The notes: generated by a model from the letters alone, not told the origin. A stretch of 64,000 nucleotides of DNA from Aquiflexum lacus (GCF_015476655.1 NZ_JABFHF010000003.1:248001-312000), one strand, 5' to 3'. Shown: positions 53,052 through 64,000, counted from the first letter of the stretch. A program made the numbers and translations.

Positions 53052-54071
53052 TTAAAGCTCCACAATCGCTTTGATCACCTTATTTTCCGGCAACAATAAA
53101 CTTTCAAATTTTTCCGGTAAATCCTGAAATGCTACCCTGTGGGTAATCCAGAGATCCGTATCAATCTTTCCTTCCTCCATTAAAGTAATGATCTGTTGAA
53201 AGTCGGTTCCAAGCGCATTTCTACTTGCCAACAAGGTGATCTCCTTTCTGTGAAACAGTGGGTCAAAAAATGTAAAATCTCCTTGAAACAGGCCGATGAA
53301 AACAATCTTTCCACCAAATGCAACATAGTCAAAGGTGTTTTTCATGGATTGGGGATTTCCCGTGGCATCCATCACTACAGTGGGCAAATCTCCCGCAAAG
53401 ACATTCCTGATATCATCTATCACCTTATTTGATTTGGCATTGATGATGCCGGTCAGGTCTAGATTGGTTCTGCAAAATTCCAGTCTCTCCTCATTGACAT
53501 CCATCACGGCGACTTTTGCATTTTTGATTTTTGCAAACTGAATGGTGGCCAATCCAATCGGACCTGCACCGATTATCAGTACCTTGTCTTCTTTGGTCAA
53601 CCCTGCACGGTTGACAGCATGGCAACCAATGCTCAATGGCTCGATCAAAGCCAATTGTTCATAAGTGAGTTTGTCGGATTGATGCAGATACCTGGAAGGT
53701 AACTTGATAAACTCCCGCATCCCACCGTCTTCGTGAACCCCAAACACGGAAATATTTTCGCCGCAATTGGTCTTTCCCCTCCTGACTGCCTGATCTGTTC
53801 CAAAGTTAAAATATGGTTCTACAGAGCATCTATCCCCAACTTTTACATTTTTCACTTGATTTCCGATTTCGATTACTTCCACTCCAAGTTCATGCCCGAG
53901 GATTCTCGGATAGGAAAAAAATGGCTGGTTTCCCCGAAATGCATGCATGTCCGTTCCACATATCCCGATTCTATGGACCTTGAGCAAAGCCTCATCGGGT
54001 TTTAAATCCTGATCCATTTCAGTCTCTTTTTTTTCCAGTTGCCCTGGTTTTTTCAGAATTATTGTATTCAT
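53052..54071 (-). CDS. Zinc-type alcohol/polyol dehydrogenase (MDR family)
   Basis: 339 residues from ATG at 54071; the longer frame to 54164 has no family match. Catalytic-zinc ligands are kept (GICGTDMH with Cys, GHELGVEV with His-Glu), and the Rossmann motif is VLIIGAGPIGLATIQFAK (~165). The structural-zinc loop, normally four cysteines, keeps only one (KTNCGEN). The GVHEDGGMREF that follows resembles E. coli L-galactonate 5-dehydrogenase and sorbitol-type enzymes. It probably oxidises a sugar acid or polyol with NAD(P). The neighbouring tandem esterase gene ends 17 bp upstream on the same strand. Confidence 0.87.
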   Translation of the reverse strand: MNTIILKKPGQLEKKETEMDQDLKPDEALLKVHRIGICGTDMHAFRGNQPFFSYPRILGHELGVEVIEIGNQVKNVKVGDRCSVEPYFNFGTDQAVRRGKTNCGENISVFGVHEDGGMREFIKLPSRYLHQSDKLTYEQLALIEPLSIGCHAVNRAGLTKEDKVLIIGAGPIGLATIQFAKIKNAKVAVMDVNEERLEFCRTNLDLTGIINAKSNKVIDDIRNVFAGDLPTVVMDATGNPQSMKNTFDYVAFGGKIVFIGLFQGDFTFFDPLFHRKEITLLASRNALGTDFQQIITLMEEGKIDTDLWITHRVAFQDLPEKFESLLLPENKVIKAIVEL

Positions 54072-54087
54072 TTTATTGGTGGTTCTA

Positions 54088-56007
<1,920 letters not shown>

Positions 56008-56220
56008 GGTTTTAGGGTTTGATAGGTTTGAATTCCTAAGTACATCGTGCTAAAATGGTATTGTGGTACTTCTCACATTAATGGTCCTATAATTTCAATT
56101 GGATATTTGTCGATATTGGATGTTGATGGATATTTTTTCGAGGTGGGATATAGATTCAAAGGATATTTTAATTTTATATTTCATTTTTTTCAAGAAAGTA
56201 AAGTGCCTTTCTGATGAGGA

Positions 56221-57060
<840 letters not shown>

Positions 57061-57184
57061 GTCAAATTGGTTTATAAATTCTCCTGTTTCTCTGTCATTA
57101 AAATTGCAGATCAGAACACATGAACTAGATATATTTCTATCATTTGAATTCAATTTACATTTTCAATTATAAATAGTGTCATAT

Positions 57185-57233
57185 TAACACTAAAAGTGTT
57201 ATGAACGGTCAATTGACCTTGTAGTTATCTTTG
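57185..57233 (+). promoter_or_regulatory. Two palindromic operators and a -7 element before the PQQ operon
   Basis: TAACACT-AAA-AGTGTTA (57185-57201) is a perfect 7-bp inverted repeat, GGTCAATTGACC (57207-57218) a perfect 12-bp palindrome, and TATCTTTG (57226-57233) an exact TAnnTTTG -7 element. No -33 TTTG is placed properly, so the promoter may need an activator bound at the palindromes. Half-sites AGTGTT (57260-57265) and ATTGACCTTTGT (57276-57287) recur downstream. Confidence 0.5.
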
Positions 57234-57386
57234 GAAAATGGACATCTGCCCATATATTTAGTGTTGTTAATTTTGATTGACCTTTGTGAAAAAACCACAC
57301 AGGGTATTCATCTCAAATTCATTGCCATCCCCAAATCTTTAAAATGATAAGCGGATGATATGTTGATACTTAATTTAAAAATATTA

Positions 57387-59633
57387 ATGAGCCCAAGAAA
57401 ACCTATAAACTCAAAAGTTCCGATTGTTTTCGGAATATTTATATTGACCTTATTTTCAGCTTGTCAAAAAGAAGCTTCTACAGAACGACATGCCACTTGG
57501 ACACACTATGGGGGAAGTCCGGATCAGTCCAAGTTTTTTGATGGAGATGAAATTACGAAGGCAAATGTTTCCCAATTGAAAGTGGCTTGGATGTATCCAA
57601 CAGAGGATGAGACCCCGTATTTTTTCAGCCCTATCATTGTGGATACAGTGATGTATGTGATGGGTAAAAACTCTTCACTTATAGCACTGAATGTGGTTAC
57701 CCAAGAGGAAATTTGGATCCATGCCAATCTTATGGGGCTGACCAGAAGGGGTATCAATTATTGGGAAAGCAAGGACAAAAAAGACAAACGATTGATCTTT
57801 ACAATCAGTAATACCATTCAGGCCATAGATGCAGTTACCGGTCTATCTGTGATGAGTTTTGGAACAGATGGATATGTTGACCTGAGAGAGGGGGTTGACC
57901 GTGACCCTACTTCGATAAGGAGGATACAGCCCATGATGCCAGGAGTGATTTATAAGGATTTATTGATCATAGGTTCAGCGCCCGGAGAGAATTACTTCTC
58001 TCCTCCGGGACATGTAAGGGCATACAATGTGGTGACCGGCAAGATGGAATGGATATTCCACACCATCCCTCATCCCGGTGAATTTGGGTATGACACCTGG
58101 CCAAAGGATGCTTACAAATATGTGGGAGGGGTGAATGTTTGGAGTGAAATCACAGTGGACACAGAAAGGGGAATTGCTTACCTTCCGGTAGGTTCACCAA
58201 CCTATGATTATTATGGCGCTGACAGGATCGGAAGTAACCTTTTTGGCAATTCGATTGTAGCATTGGATGCTAATACAGGTGAAAGAATATGGCATTATCA
58301 GACTGTCCACCATGACCTTTGGGACTATGATTTGTCACCCGCGCCACAGTTGTTGACAGTTGACCGGAATGGGAAAAAAATAGATGCTGTGGCAGTAGCT
58401 ACCAAGCATGGCTTTGTATTTGTTTTTGACAGGGTTACAGGTGAGCCTTTATTTCCGATTGAAGAAAAACCTTTCCCTCCAAGTGCAATGCCCGGGGAAG
58501 AGGCTTGGCCTACGCAACCTATATCCTCGCTTCCAAATTTTACCAGAAATGAGGTTACAAAGGAAACCCTGAATCCATATTTTCCCGATAGTATCAAACA
58601 AGCATGGTATAAAAGATTGGAAGAAGCCAAGTCAGGCTTATATGTTCCTCCATCAGACCAATATGAGACGATGATGATGCCCGGGGCCTTGGGGGGCGCT
58701 AATTATGGCAACTCTGCTGCTGATCCTCAAAATGGAATGATGTATTTACTGACTCAGGAACACGCTTCAATTTACAAACTGAATAAAGTAGAGCCTCCAA
58801 AAATAGACTTATCTGTGAATGAGGTGCAACGTATAAAAACTCTGTATTCTTCAACCTGTCAGACTTGCCATGGCGTAGACATGGCAGGAGGGGTAGGTCC
58901 GTCTCTTGTGAATATTGGACAACATGTTTTCTTTGATGAATTCAGAAGTGCCGTGATCAATGGGAAGGGTCAAATGCCAGGTTTCGTACATGTAGATGAA
59001 GAAACATTAAAAGCCATGTACCGTTATTTGGGAGGTAACCCTGCCAGCTTCAACTTCAGAAGAAACCTCGAGCCAAAAACGCCGGAAGGGCCTGTCGTAG
59101 CGTCGGGTGGTGTCAAAATCAGACCTGATGAAAACAGGGCTCCTGCAATGTCAGCTTATCCTAAAGATACCGAACATCCAACTGATAGGTACACCACGGA
59201 ATATGGTTTGGAATGGCCAGGATTGGCTGCACCGCCCTGGTCTTCCATCGTAGCCTATGATCTGAATGAAGGGGTTATCAAATGGAGAATGCCTGTAGGC
59301 CAAGACTCCCTCTATGTGCAAGGGGACCAAAGCAAAGGAGCGCCCGGTGGGGTTTTGAGAAAAGGAATGATCGTTACTTCTACAGGGGTTGTGTTTTCCA
59401 CCGCCAAGGGAGGGAAACTTTATGCCTTTGATGCAGAAAACGGAAAGCTCCTGTGGGAAGAAACCCTCAGCAGGGAATCCAATGCACAGCCCAGCATGTA
59501 TATGTTAAACGGGAAACAATACCTGGTCATCAATGCCACTTCCAATTTTGCCAGAGATAGCTATAACCATTCCAAAAAACCAGGGGCTTTGCCAAAAGGG
59601 TATGTAGTATATGCCTTACCAGGGAATAAATGA
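57387..59633 (+). CDS. PQQ-dependent dehydrogenase lipoprotein with cytochrome c insert
   Basis: 748 residues from ATG at 57387 (a second in-frame ATG at 57360 gives nine more). The lipobox LFSAC anchors it. The eight-bladed PQQ propeller includes WTHYGGSPDQSKF, ALDANTGERIWHYQTVHHDLWDYDLSPAP and GFVFVFDRVTGEPLF. At ~478-560 it is interrupted by a cytochrome c domain with one haem site CQTCH (~491) and the axial Met in GKGQMPGF. It then resumes with WSSIVAYDLNEGVIKWRMP and GGKLYAFDAENGKLLWEE. This resembles membrane-linked quinoprotein glucose/alcohol dehydrogenases that pass electrons to the chain from the periplasm. First gene of an exported module. Substrate not predictable. Confidence 0.92.
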   Translation: MSPRKPINSKVPIVFGIFILTLFSACQKEASTERHATWTHYGGSPDQSKFFDGDEITKANVSQLKVAWMYPTEDETPYFFSPIIVDTVMYVMGKNSSLIALNVVTQEEIWIHANLMGLTRRGINYWESKDKKDKRLIFTISNTIQAIDAVTGLSVMSFGTDGYVDLREGVDRDPTSIRRIQPMMPGVIYKDLLIIGSAPGENYFSPPGHVRAYNVVTGKMEWIFHTIPHPGEFGYDTWPKDAYKYVGGVNVWSEITVDTERGIAYLPVGSPTYDYYGADRIGSNLFGNSIVALDANTGERIWHYQTVHHDLWDYDLSPAPQLLTVDRNGKKIDAVAVATKHGFVFVFDRVTGEPLFPIEEKPFPPSAMPGEEAWPTQPISSLPNFTRNEVTKETLNPYFPDSIKQAWYKRLEEAKSGLYVPPSDQYETMMMPGALGGANYGNSAADPQNGMMYLLTQEHASIYKLNKVEPPKIDLSVNEVQRIKTLYSSTCQTCHGVDMAGGVGPSLVNIGQHVFFDEFRSAVINGKGQMPGFVHVDEETLKAMYRYLGGNPASFNFRRNLEPKTPEGPVVASGGVKIRPDENRAPAMSAYPKDTEHPTDRYTTEYGLEWPGLAAPPWSSIVAYDLNEGVIKWRMPVGQDSLYVQGDQSKGAPGGVLRKGMIVTSTGVVFSTAKGGKLYAFDAENGKLLWEETLSRESNAQPSMYMLNGKQYLVINATSNFARDSYNHSKKPGALPKGYVVYALPGNK

Positions 59634-59680
59634 TACCACCTCATTCTAGAAATTTGTAAAAAACTAATCCCAGACGACCT

Positions 59681-60883
59681 ATGAAAAGATTAATCATTTT
59701 GGCAAGTATTGTATTGGCATTTCAGGCCAATGCACAGTCCCTTAAAGATAGAATAATCCCCAATGACCAGACCAAATACAGAGAATTGTCCGGGGTGCAT
59801 GCAGGGGCAGGAAAAATGGGCTTTACCCAATTGATAGGGAGAAATGACCTTGCTTCAAACTTCCTTTACCTCCATGCAGGACAAATTCAAGGAAAATCCG
59901 GCATTGGCCATCATTTCCACCATAGCATTGAAGAAATGTTTGTCATCTTGGATGGTGAGGCAGAATTCACTGTTAACGGAAGAACTTCAAAAATCAAGGC
60001 CCCGGCAGTAGTTCCCTGCAAGATGGGAGACTCCCACGCCATATATAATTCCTCTGACAAGGGCTTGACCTGGCTCAACTTTGCCGTCAGCCGCACAAAG
60101 GGAAAGACTGATAACTTTGACCTTGGTGATACCCGCGTAGGAGCAACACTGGATCCTATCCCCACCTTTGTCAATGGACGATTGGAAAAAGAAAAGCTCA
60201 GAGCTGATAATCCAGCTTATGGGGGAGAAGGTGTCTTATATCGTAGGATTCTTGGTCCAGAGATTTTCAGTACAGACTGGAATCATGTTGATCATGTGGT
60301 CATTCCTGCAGGAAGTAAGGGGATAACACGAAAACTTGAAGGATTTGAAGAAGTGTATTATGTTACAAAGGGCAATGGCAGTGTAGCAATTGGAAATGAC
60401 TTGGGGAACTTCAAAGCGCATGATGCCTTCTTTGGTTCATTGGGAGAGCATTTGAGTTTCTCAAATGATGGAAGTGAGGATTTGGAATTGTTGGTAATCG
60501 GTATAATGCCGTCCAAACATGCCCATGCGAATGCATCAACCCAGTCAAAAGGAATTTCATTGCAAATGGAATTTGTGGTGGACAAGGAAAATGCCAAAGC
60601 CTTTGAAGATATGTACCATTCTATATATGTGCCGGCCATGGTAGTGCAGCAAGGGTATTTGGGTTCAAAACTTTTACGTCTGTTTCCAGAGAACATCTCC
60701 AAGGAGATTCAGGCAGAACAGACCAGCTACAATTACCAGATCATGATTTCCTTTGATACCGAAGAAAACCGAAGAAAATGGGTTGCCAGCAAGCAACATG
60801 ACATTGCCTGGCCTGCCGCCTCTGATCTTGCCAAAGAATTCAAATGGAAAGGATATGAGGTGATGGGAGATGATAATCGTTAA
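59681..60883 (+). CDS. Exported bicupin protein with C-terminal ferredoxin-like domain
   Basis: 400 residues with a signal peptide ending FQANAQ (~19). Cupin 1 (~45-140) has GIGHHFHHSIEEMFVILDGEAEF with the His/Glu metal ligands. Cupin 2 (~190-275) is less complete (GSKGITRKLEGFEEVYYVTKGNG), lacking the HxH. The C-terminal ~100 residues (MEFVVDKENAKAFEDMYHSIYVPAMVVQQGYLGS) look like a dimeric alpha-beta barrel domain as in antibiotic-biosynthesis monooxygenases. A periplasmic metal-dependent isomerase or dioxygenase is conceivable. Located 48 bp after the PQQ dehydrogenase and 47 bp before the RraA-like gene, so one operon. Confidence 0.82.
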   Translation: MKRLIILASIVLAFQANAQSLKDRIIPNDQTKYRELSGVHAGAGKMGFTQLIGRNDLASNFLYLHAGQIQGKSGIGHHFHHSIEEMFVILDGEAEFTVNGRTSKIKAPAVVPCKMGDSHAIYNSSDKGLTWLNFAVSRTKGKTDNFDLGDTRVGATLDPIPTFVNGRLEKEKLRADNPAYGGEGVLYRRILGPEIFSTDWNHVDHVVIPAGSKGITRKLEGFEEVYYVTKGNGSVAIGNDLGNFKAHDAFFGSLGEHLSFSNDGSEDLELLVIGIMPSKHAHANASTQSKGISLQMEFVVDKENAKAFEDMYHSIYVPAMVVQQGYLGSKLLRLFPENISKEIQAEQTSYNYQIMISFDTEENRRKWVASKQHDIAWPAASDLAKEFKWKGYEVMGDDNR

Positions 60884-60929
60884 TTGAGTCGAAACAAAAT
60901 TTGTATACCTGCTATAAAACCAACAAGTA

Positions 60930-61850
60930 ATGAAGTTTAGAATCACAGTTATTTTTATTTGTCTAATATCTTTTATTGGCATTTTACCTGCTCAAACTAT
61001 TTCCAAAGAAGAAATGATTTTTCTTACTTCGGAATGGAAGGGAGAGCGTTTTCCGGATGGCAGACCAAAAATCCCCGATGATTTATTGGAAAGGGCCAAG
61101 CATATCATGATAGACGATGCATGGAATGCACTTCGGAACGAGGGGTATAATAACCAATACGAAGGCGGATGGAAAATGGTAAATGAAACCTTGATGACAG
61201 GACGTGCCGTCACTGCCATGTACTTGCCCAATAGACCGGATGTGGAACGCAACATCAAGGAAAGAGGTGCCAAAGAAGGAAGGAAAGGGAATACCAACGC
61301 TTGGCCCATTGATACGCTTGTGCCGGGTGACTTGTATGTTGCCGATGCTTTTGGAAAAATAGGAGGTGGACCCATCATGGGATCAACATTGGCCAATTCC
61401 ATTTTCAGTAAATCAGGCAATGGGGTAGTATTCGATGGTGCCTCCAGAGATTTGCAGGAAATCAGGAATATTCCTGGGTTCAATGCATTTGTCCGGGATT
61501 TTCATCCTTCATTCACTGAAGAAATGGTCCTGATGGGACTTAATACACCTATCCGAATTGGAAATGCCATTGTGCTTCCGGGGGATTTGGTGATAGCAAC
61601 GGTAGAAGGGGTACTATTTGTACCTGCGCATTTGGCCGAAGCTGTGGTCTCTGTTGCGGAATTTGTGGTAAGAAAAGACCAATTCGGTTTCGAGATGGTG
61701 CGGAATAATATTTACAGCACCGGCGAAATCGACAGTCAGTGGACAGATGAAATCAAAGTCGCCTTTCTGCAATGGTTGGAAAAACATCCCGAACTCGGCA
61801 CCATGACCCGACAGGAATTGGATCAGATGATGAGTAAGAGGACGTGGTAG
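60930..61850 (+). CDS. Exported RraA-family protein (HMG aldolase-like)
   Basis: 306 residues with a signal peptide ending GILPAQ (~22), which is unusual because RraA proteins are normally cytoplasmic. The RraA core spans ~50-250: IMIDDAWNAL, VPGDLYVADAFGKIGGGPIMGSTLANSI and GVVFDGASRDLQEI, where GAxxRD carries the catalytic Arg and metal-binding Asp of 4-hydroxy-4-methyl-2-oxoglutarate/oxaloacetate aldolases, then GDLVIATVEGVLFVPAHLAE. A helical tail (EKHPELGTMTRQELDQMM) follows. It might cleave or decarboxylate a keto-acid sugar derivative in the periplasm, in line with the oxidative genes around it. Confidence 0.87.
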   Translation: MKFRITVIFICLISFIGILPAQTISKEEMIFLTSEWKGERFPDGRPKIPDDLLERAKHIMIDDAWNALRNEGYNNQYEGGWKMVNETLMTGRAVTAMYLPNRPDVERNIKERGAKEGRKGNTNAWPIDTLVPGDLYVADAFGKIGGGPIMGSTLANSIFSKSGNGVVFDGASRDLQEIRNIPGFNAFVRDFHPSFTEEMVLMGLNTPIRIGNAIVLPGDLVIATVEGVLFVPAHLAEAVVSVAEFVVRKDQFGFEMVRNNIYSTGEIDSQWTDEIKVAFLQWLEKHPELGTMTRQELDQMMSKRTW

Positions 61851-61861
61851 GAGAGGGAATT

Positions 61862-61984
61862 GTACAAAGTTCGATGTACCAAGAATCAAGAAACAAGAGA
61901 CAAGAACCAAGAAACAAGAGACAAGAGACAAGAAACAAGAACCAAGAAACAAGAGGGGAGAACCGAGAGACTAGAATCGAGAAG
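61862..61984. repeat. Heptad-periodic degenerate repeat, spacer 5 (longest tract)
   Basis: From 61880 to 61956 eleven consecutive 7-nt words fit CAAGARN (caagaat, caagaaa, caagaga, caagaac ...), continuing in phase as ggagaac, cgagaga, ctagaat, cgagaag to 61984. In front, gtacaaa, gttcgat, gtaccaa (61862-61882) keep the same period. It lies between the convergent RraA-like and SMP-30 genes. Confidence 0.85.
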
Positions 61985-62058
61985 AGGTAAGTGGTATAAG
62001 ATCCAGAGAACTATGGCGTGAGACTTTTGGCGGTCAGTGGCGTATCGAAGGTTTAATG

Positions 62059-62095
62059 CATAAAAGTCAAGTTCTATCAGGACTTGACTTTTATG
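62059..62095. terminator. Bidirectional terminator
   Basis: cataaaagtcaagt (62059-62072) and acttgacttttatg (62082-62095) form a perfect 14-bp stem with a 9-nt loop between convergent genes, 9 bp beyond the SMP-30 stop. Its tails are A/T-rich but short on either strand. Confidence 0.75.
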
Positions 62096-62103
62096 TAATC
62101 AAC

Positions 62104-64000
62104 CTACAAATAATTCACATACCCCTCCTTATTCGTTCTGATCTTGTAGACTTTGCTGTAACTGACAATGTAAAGTGTCTTCATATCTTCATCCCCAAAA
62201 GCCAAACTTACAGGAAATGAGGGCATATTGATCATGCCGACAAATTTGCCTGTGTTGTCAAAAATCTGTACACCATAATAGGTTGCCACGTAGATATTGC
62301 CTTCTTTGTCAATGGCCATCCCATCAGCACCGGAAGACCTGCCCTGCCTATCAAGTACATCTTCTGTCAGAAAGACCTTTGCAAACTGTCGGCCATTGCT
62401 GATGCTTCCATCTTCATTGACATCGTAAGCCCATATATAGTTGTCTTTGTCGCTTTGGACGGGATACCAATCTTCTTTGTCAAAACAGTTGTTGATATAT
62501 AAGGTCTTTTCATCAGGTGAAAGTAAAATCCCATTGGGCATGGCAAACTCATTGGGTTCGGTGATCCTTTTGATTTCGCCTTTGGCTGAGACATAGTAAA
62601 CTGCTCGGCCTGGTTGAAACTTTTCAGCTTCCATGGTAAATTGGGGATCAGTAAAATAAAATCCTCCCTTTGAATCCGTGATGATATCATTGGGGCCATC
62701 AATGGGTTTCCCCTCATATTTATCTGCAAGCACCCTCACTACCTGTCCATTTGGGGTCATTTCAACCACTTGATGTCCCATCATGTCACAAACCAAAAGG
62801 TTGCCGTTTTTGTAGGGATATAGTCCATTGGTCTGCATCTTACCTTCAGTAATGTTTCTGTAACTTCCATCAGGATCCATGACCACGGTTGAACTCCTTT
62901 TTGGATCAGCATTGTAATCCTGGTCAAAATACATGTTGGAGAAATAAAGCTTTCCGTTCATCCATTTTGGGCCTTCTGTAAAGAAAAGTTCAGGTTTGGT
63001 TTTTTTGCCGTCTATGACCAATTCCAATTCAGCCTCTTTTGGAATGAATTCATGGAAAGTGTTCATTCTTTCCTGTTCCTTTTCCAGATAATCATTGCGG
63101 GAAGGCCAGAAAATATCCAAAGCGTCAGCACCCAAATCCCTGATTTCGGCACCATGGACAAAATTTCCAGGAATAAGAACCACATCATTGCTTTCCATCA
63201 GCTTTTTGCGATCCAACAAAATTTCATCAACAGAACCCCTCAATACAAACATGATTTGTTCTTCCGGGTGTATATGATGTCCAAACACCGCATCCGGGTC
63301 CATGGAAATAAAGCTTAAGAGCATATTCCTGCCTGATATCAATCTTGAGAAAGCTCCCGGAGCTAACTCCGAAAGTTGGATATCATAGAGGTCATAAACG
63401 GTGTTGGGTTCAATATTGGGGGAAAGAGGGTTTTCAATATCCTTAATTTCGGATGGAAGTTTTTCTAAACCTGCTTTTTGGAGGTATTCTTTACGAAGTG
63501 GACTATATATTTCATATATCTTGGCTCCTGTTGGCCCTGCTATTAAAGTGAATTTACTGCCCTTTTCAAGGTATACAAAATCAATCTTTGGGGTACTGCT
63601 ATGAATACCATCCGGGGCTTCCCTTTTTCTGGATACCATGGAAACAGGAGTCCCGTTGATAAGGGCTTCGGTCTCTCCATCCATAATAAAAACAAACCTG
63701 TCGACCTCTGATGTTTCTTCGGGAATTTGGGCTTGCGGATCAAGCAGGAGTTCTGCCATCATCGTTCCGGAACCCCAAATTACCTTGGCCTGAACACCGG
63801 GATGCAGTTCAATACTTTCAACATTGCTCAGATTGGTGACCTGCGCAGCTTCAGGATTTGAATCCAGGGTAGTAGATGGAAGTCCGGGAATTTGACTTTC
63901 CGTCAATCCGTATTTCTTTATAAGAGTCAGGTTTTCTTTTTTCCAATCAGGACCGGATGGAGTGCATTGGCTAAAAATCAAGATATAGATGACAAGATAA
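62104..64000 (-). CDS. Bicupin-SMP-30 lactonase fusion lipoprotein, N-terminus beyond the window
   Basis: About 630 residues visible; the frame is open to the right edge and the start lies outside. It begins within a signal peptide, YLVIYILIFSQC, whose FSQC is a lipobox. An incomplete cupin (~90-170, RFVFIMDGETEALINGTPV) and a complete cupin with metal ligands (GHHIHPEEQIMFVLRGSVDEI, PGNFVHGAEI) come first. Then an SMP-30/gluconolactonase propeller of ~290 residues (FFTEGPKWMNGKLYFSNM, IDGPNDIITDSKGGFYFTDP, FAMPNGILLSPDEKTLYINN, GADGMAIDKEGNIYVATYYG) contains the Glu, Asn and Asp metal ligands. It would open sugar lactones outside the cytoplasm, which fits the PQQ dehydrogenase that could produce them. 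It converges with that operon. Confidence 0.88.
   Translation of the reverse strand, partial: YLVIYILIFSQCTPSGPDWKKENLTLIKKYGLTESQIPGLPSTTLDSNPEAAQVTNLSNVESIELHPGVQAKVIWGSGTMMAELLLDPQAQIPEETSEVDRFVFIMDGETEALINGTPVSMVSRKREAPDGIHSSTPKIDFVYLEKGSKFTLIAGPTGAKIYEIYSPLRKEYLQKAGLEKLPSEIKDIENPLSPNIEPNTVYDLYDIQLSELAPGAFSRLISGRNMLLSFISMDPDAVFGHHIHPEEQIMFVLRGSVDEILLDRKKLMESNDVVLIPGNFVHGAEIRDLGADALDIFWPSRNDYLEKEQERMNTFHEFIPKEAELELVIDGKKTKPELFFTEGPKWMNGKLYFSNMYFDQDYNADPKRSSTVVMDPDGSYRNITEGKMQTNGLYPYKNGNLLVCDMMGHQVVEMTPNGQVVRVLADKYEGKPIDGPNDIITDSKGGFYFTDPQFTMEAEKFQPGRAVYYVSAKGEIKRITEPNEFAMPNGILLSPDEKTLYINNCFDKEDWYPVQSDKDNYIWAYDVNEDGSISNGRQFAKVFLTEDVLDRQGRSSGADGMAIDKEGNIYVATYYGVQIFDNTGKFVGMINMPSFPVSLAFGDEDMKTLYIVSYSKVYKIRTNKEGYVNYL

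Noticed and set aside
61880-61956. Regular 7-nt direct repeats as a CRISPR array
   Set aside because: The unit is 7 nt with no spacers of 30-40 nt and no cas genes; it is a short tandem repeat.

Overview
The window looks like chromosome from a Bacteroidota bacterium, most likely order Cytophagales and close to Cyclobacteriaceae. The evidence is type IX secretion (T9SS) sorting domains, a PorP/SprF-type protein next to a giant PKD/SprB-repeat surface protein, a TonB receptor/DUF4249 pair, MORN_2 and BatB/BatC genes, weak Shine-Dalgarno sites and promoters of the TAnnTTTG type. The sequence is AT-rich by eye. No phage, insertion sequence or CRISPR array was seen.

0-12 kb: the 3' part of a TlpA-like thioredoxin gene is followed by a tightly packed four-gene cassette of exported proteins. 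Three or four of its members appear to share one small domain, and it ends in an 817-residue leucine-rich-repeat protein. Then come a kinase-fold orphan, DUF3817, a possible HolD-like protein, a thioesterase, pcm and ribE. A 445-bp spacer holds DnaA-box-like 9-mers, a candidate structured RNA and a strong terminator. PAP2 phosphatase, hemF and a catalytically degenerate TrpF-like protein follow.

12-25 kb: a lipoprotein and a T9SS subtilase, rpe, a DUF4168-like exported protein, a probable outer-membrane protein, gyrA, a TPR protein, and a PIG-L deacetylase / 33-residue membrane microprotein / sodium:solute symporter operon.

25-48 kb: PorP/SprF-like and giant adhesin, queuosine-precursor transporter, RNase Z, STAS protein, purC, MORN protein, thiolase, BatC/BatB, TonB receptor/DUF4249, an RlmL-like rRNA methyltransferase, an M28 peptidase, an AI-2E-type permease and tRNA-Pro(UGG).

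48-57 kb: a decaying carbohydrate-active island. Three genes (GH68 levansucrase-like, tandem esterase, SASA/CE6-like esterase) are each broken by exactly one in-frame stop codon. Close by lie a signal-peptide fossil resembling a SusC receptor and two fossils of one T9SS sorting domain. An intact esterase, an outer-membrane barrel and a zinc-type dehydrogenase sit between them.

57-64 kb: an intact-looking exported oxidation module: PQQ dehydrogenase with an inserted cytochrome c domain, bicupin, exported RraA-like protein, and a cupin-SMP-30 lactonase fusion that runs off the window.

The most unusual non-coding signal is a family of degenerate repeats with a strict 7-nt period (CAAGARN, NNNNAGA, TGTCTCA/AATCTAA, TGCCAAC, ATCGGTC). 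They fill five gene spacers, four of which lie between convergent genes.
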